A program made the position numbers and the translations under genes. The notes under the pieces were generated by a model. The model was given only the letters and a program-made list of their open reading frames with translations, searched no databases and was not told the DNA's origin. From the NCBI GenBank assembly GCA_903828975.1, contig CAIKOD010000120.1, positions 1 through 34,400 on the forward strand: a stretch of 34,400 bases of DNA. The letters are read 5' to 3'. Positions 32,462-34,400 of this stretch are shown here, piece after piece. Each line of letters begins with the position of its first letter. Within the stretch, counting starts at the first letter, position 1. The DNA is from an uncultured Methanomicrobiales archaeon (GTDB lineage Archaea > Halobacteriota > Methanomicrobia > Methanomicrobiales > Methanospirillaceae).

Positions 32462-34162
32462 TTACGCAGTTTTAATCTCTTCAGCCGCTTCTAGATGAAG
32501 TTCTTTTACCGAGACCTCACGCATCTTGAATTTCTGGATCTTTCCGGATATAGTAACAGGGAAATCATCAGTGAACCTGATATACCGAGGGATCTTGTAA
32601 TGGGCTATTTTTCCCTTGCAGAATTCCTTTATCTCTTCCTCCGTGAGGGTCTGGCCGGGTACAATTTTAACCCATGCAGCAAGTTCCTCACCATATTTCA
32701 CATCAGGGACACCGATCACGTATACATCTGCAATCTTTGGATGGTGATGGAGGAACTCCTCGATTTCACGCGGATAAATATTCTCACCACCCCGGATGAC
32801 CATATCCTTTAAACGGCCCACGATTTTTACATACCCTTCATCGTCTATAGTACCAAGGTCCCCCGTATGGTTCCAGCCGTTATGGTCAAGAGTCCCATGG
32901 GTAGCATTCGGATTGTTGTAATAACATTTCATGGTCATATATCCACGTGCGCAGATCTCCCCGATCTCCCCCCGTGGAACAATTTTCCGGGTCTTCTTGT
33001 CGATGAATTTCAATTCCGTATGGGGGAAAAGTTTTCCCACTGTTGATACCCGCCGTTCAATCGGGTCTTTTGTGGTGGTCATCGTAACACCTGGAGAAGT
33101 CTCTGTCTGACCGTACACGATTACAATATCGGTCATATTCATCTTCTTTGAGACTTCTTTCATCACCTCGATGGGACAGGGAGAACCGGCCATTATCCCG
33201 GTACGAAGGGTGCTCATCAAGTAACTGGAGAATTCCGGGTGTGAAAGTTCCGCAATGAACATCGTTGGAACGCCATGAAGCGCCGTACACCGCTCGTTCT
33301 GGACAGTCTTTAAGACTTCTTCCGCGTTAAATGTCGGAGAGGGGATTACCATCGTCGACCCGTGCGTAACACAGGCAAGGTTTGAGAGCACCATCCCAAA
33401 ACAGTGGTAGAACGGGACCGGGATACAAAGGCGGTCTGCAGGTGTAAAGCCCATTCCTTCCCCGATTATATACCCGTTATTCAGCACCGAGTGATGACTG
33501 AGGACGACCCCCTTTGGAAAACCCGTGGTACCGCTGGTATACTGGATATTGATGGCATCGTCGAACTCAAGCGACCCCTCGCGGTCGATCAGCTCGTCGT
33601 GACTGATTTCTTCACCTTTCCGGATGCATTCCTCCCAGACAAACATCCCATTGTAGGGGATATCCCCCATAAAAATAACGTTTTTGAGGAACTGGAACTT
33701 ATCGCTCTTGATGTGGCCCGGGCGCGATTCATAGGCTTCGGGGCAGGCCTCGTAAAACATGCCCACATAATCCGAGGTCTTGAACCGCCCCTGGATGATG
33801 AGGGTCTGGATCTCTGCCTGTTTCAATACGTACTCGAGCTCGTACGTCCGGTACGCCGGGTTGATATTGACCATAATGGCCCCGATTTTTGCGGTTGCAA
33901 ATTGCACCTGGACCCACTCGGCATAGTTCATCGCCCATATCCCAACCCGGTGACCTTTCTCAACACCAAGTGCCATCAGTCCCTTTGCCAGGTCATCCAC
34001 ATGCCCCTGGAATTCCCTGTACGTCCACCTGATCCCCTGGTGGACGGACACAAGGGCTTCATTATCAGGGTTCTCTTTTGCGATCCGGTTGAACATATAC
34101 CCGATGGTCTCACCGATCAACGGAAATGAAGAGATCCCACAATCGTAACTGATCTTCACCAT
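32462..34162 (-). CDS. AMP-forming acyl-CoA synthetase (fatty-acid-type)
   Basis: The 566-residue protein belongs to the ANL superfamily and would activate a carboxylic acid to acyl-CoA via an acyl-AMP. It has the P-loop-like [11 protein letters not shown] (about 208-218), the core [22 protein letters not shown] hinge, [17 protein letters not shown], and the C-terminal lysine motif [11 protein letters not shown]. The architecture is like medium- and long-chain fatty acyl-CoA synthetases more than acetyl-CoA synthetase. Methanogens have few fatty acids, so the substrate might be a branched or aromatic acid taken up from the environment. The start is preceded by a TATA-like ATCATATATCC (34181-34191) about 20-25 bases upstream, suggesting a leaderless mRNA. 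Confidence 0.87.
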   Translation of the reverse strand: MVKISYDCGISSFPLIGETIGYMFNRIAKENPDNEALVSVHQGIRWTYREFQGHVDDLAKGLMALGVEKGHRVGIWAMNYAEWVQVQFATAKIGAIMVNINPAYRTYELEYVLKQAEIQTLIIQGRFKTSDYVGMFYEACPEAYESRPGHIKSDKFQFLKNVIFMGDIPYNGMFVWEECIRKGEEISHDELIDREGSLEFDDAINIQYTSGTTGFPKGVVLSHHSVLNNGYIIGEGMGFTPADRLCIPVPFYHCFGMVLSNLACVTHGSTMVIPSPTFNAEEVLKTVQNERCTALHGVPTMFIAELSHPEFSSYLMSTLRTGIMAGSPCPIEVMKEVSKKMNMTDIVIVYGQTETSPGVTMTTTKDPIERRVSTVGKLFPHTELKFIDKKTRKIVPRGEIGEICARGYMTMKCYYNNPNATHGTLDHNGWNHTGDLGTIDDEGYVKIVGRLKDMVIRGGENIYPREIEEFLHHHPKIADVYVIGVPDVKYGEELAAWVKIVPGQTLTEEEIKEFCKGKIAHYKIPRYIRFTDDFPVTISGKIQKFKMREVSVKELHLEAAEEIKTA

Positions 34163-34180
34163 TGATTAGATTATGGCGTG

Positions 34181-34191
34181 AGAAAAGGATA
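34181..34191 (-). promoter_or_regulatory. Candidate TATA box of the acyl-CoA synthetase gene
   Basis: On the minus strand ATCATATATCC is centred about 24 bases before the ATG at 34162. This spacing suits a leaderless or very short-leader transcript. Another TATATAAAGG element (minus strand, about 34372-34381) lies at the far right edge and may serve an RNA or gene outside the annotated region. Confidence 0.4.
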
Positions 34192-34400
34192 TATGATTAC
34201 TGATTTCGCAAAAAAAATCCTCCCTGTTTTAATAAGGAAGGACAATTACGGTAGTTCCCTGGAGCCCGTCCAATTAGGATTTCCACATAAAAAGCCATCG
34301 CTATTTTTCACGATTCGTTGAATAATTTGGTTTGAAAATCCGTAAATCGGCATATACGGAGACATTTCGGTACCTTTATATAGTTAGCCTGATTGCCTCT

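Noticed and set aside
33404-34129. Plus-strand frame of 241 codons opposite the acyl-CoA synthetase gene
   Set aside because: The opposite frame encodes a full ANL enzyme with all motifs; this one has none.
1-34400. CRISPR array, toxin-antitoxin or defence cassette
   Set aside because: No evenly spaced identical repeats with unique spacers, no Cas, restriction or toxin motifs were seen. The dispersed repeats are far apart and differ in sequence.

Overview
This window is chromosomal DNA of a methanogenic euryarchaeon, most likely order Methanomicrobiales (inferred from gene content; no rRNA or methanogenesis gene is present to place it further). Archaeal markers are a Sec61-beta subunit, proteasome beta subunit, KH/beta-CASP termination factor FttA (aCPSF1), archaeal-type UMP kinase, an archaeal-type tRNA-Ala without encoded CCA, and TATA-box promoters with very short leaders. 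Bacterial-type genes (ruvCAB, ppk1, a ZnuABC-like system, acyl-CoA synthetase) sit among them, as is usual in this group.

Layout. 1-400: the 3' end of an IS630-like transposase and a partial copy of a dispersed non-coding repeat. 395-1271: a zinc-ribbon protein and Sec61-beta on the minus strand. 1322-9530 (plus): amidohydrolase, UspA, four-CBS protein, psmB, fttA, MFS transporter, Ppx/GppA-HD phosphatase and a possible small overlapping ORF. 9661-12764 (minus): a regulator-ABC transporter operon for zinc or manganese, in order DtxR-like regulator, ZnuA, ZnuC, ZnuB. 12960-14875: an accessory stretch with two repeat copies, an HTH-PAS regulator and a small divergent orphan gene that share an iteron-bearing intergenic region. 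14876-19373 (minus): ppk1 followed by ruvC-ruvA-ruvB. 19579-23404: an orphan gene, Mut7-C protein, AmrS radical SAM enzyme, small zinc ribbon, pyrH, tRNA-Pro(TGG) and nth. 23510-27075 (minus): a doubled DUF47-PiT phosphate transport operon. 27152-27270: tRNA-Ala(GGC) with a degenerate duplicate of its 3' half. 27472-31804: nicotinate phosphoribosyltransferase, then a tightly coupled MTIP-DadD-MBL lipoprotein operon on the plus strand. 31805-34400: another repeat copy and an acyl-CoA synthetase.

Themes. Phosphate and polyphosphate genes recur (ppk1, Ppx-HD, two PiT-DUF47 pairs), suggesting polyP storage and turnover. The MTIP-DadD pair suits salvage of 5'-deoxyadenosine, methylthioadenosine and S-adenosylhomocysteine left by SAM enzymes. 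The least explained elements are a repeat family of about 250 bp with a covarying GC hairpin, mostly lying between convergent gene ends; the TTGG-N7-CCAA palindromes flanking the metal regulator; and the 26-bp iterons next to the HTH-PAS gene. I see no CRISPR array, integrase or defence cassette.
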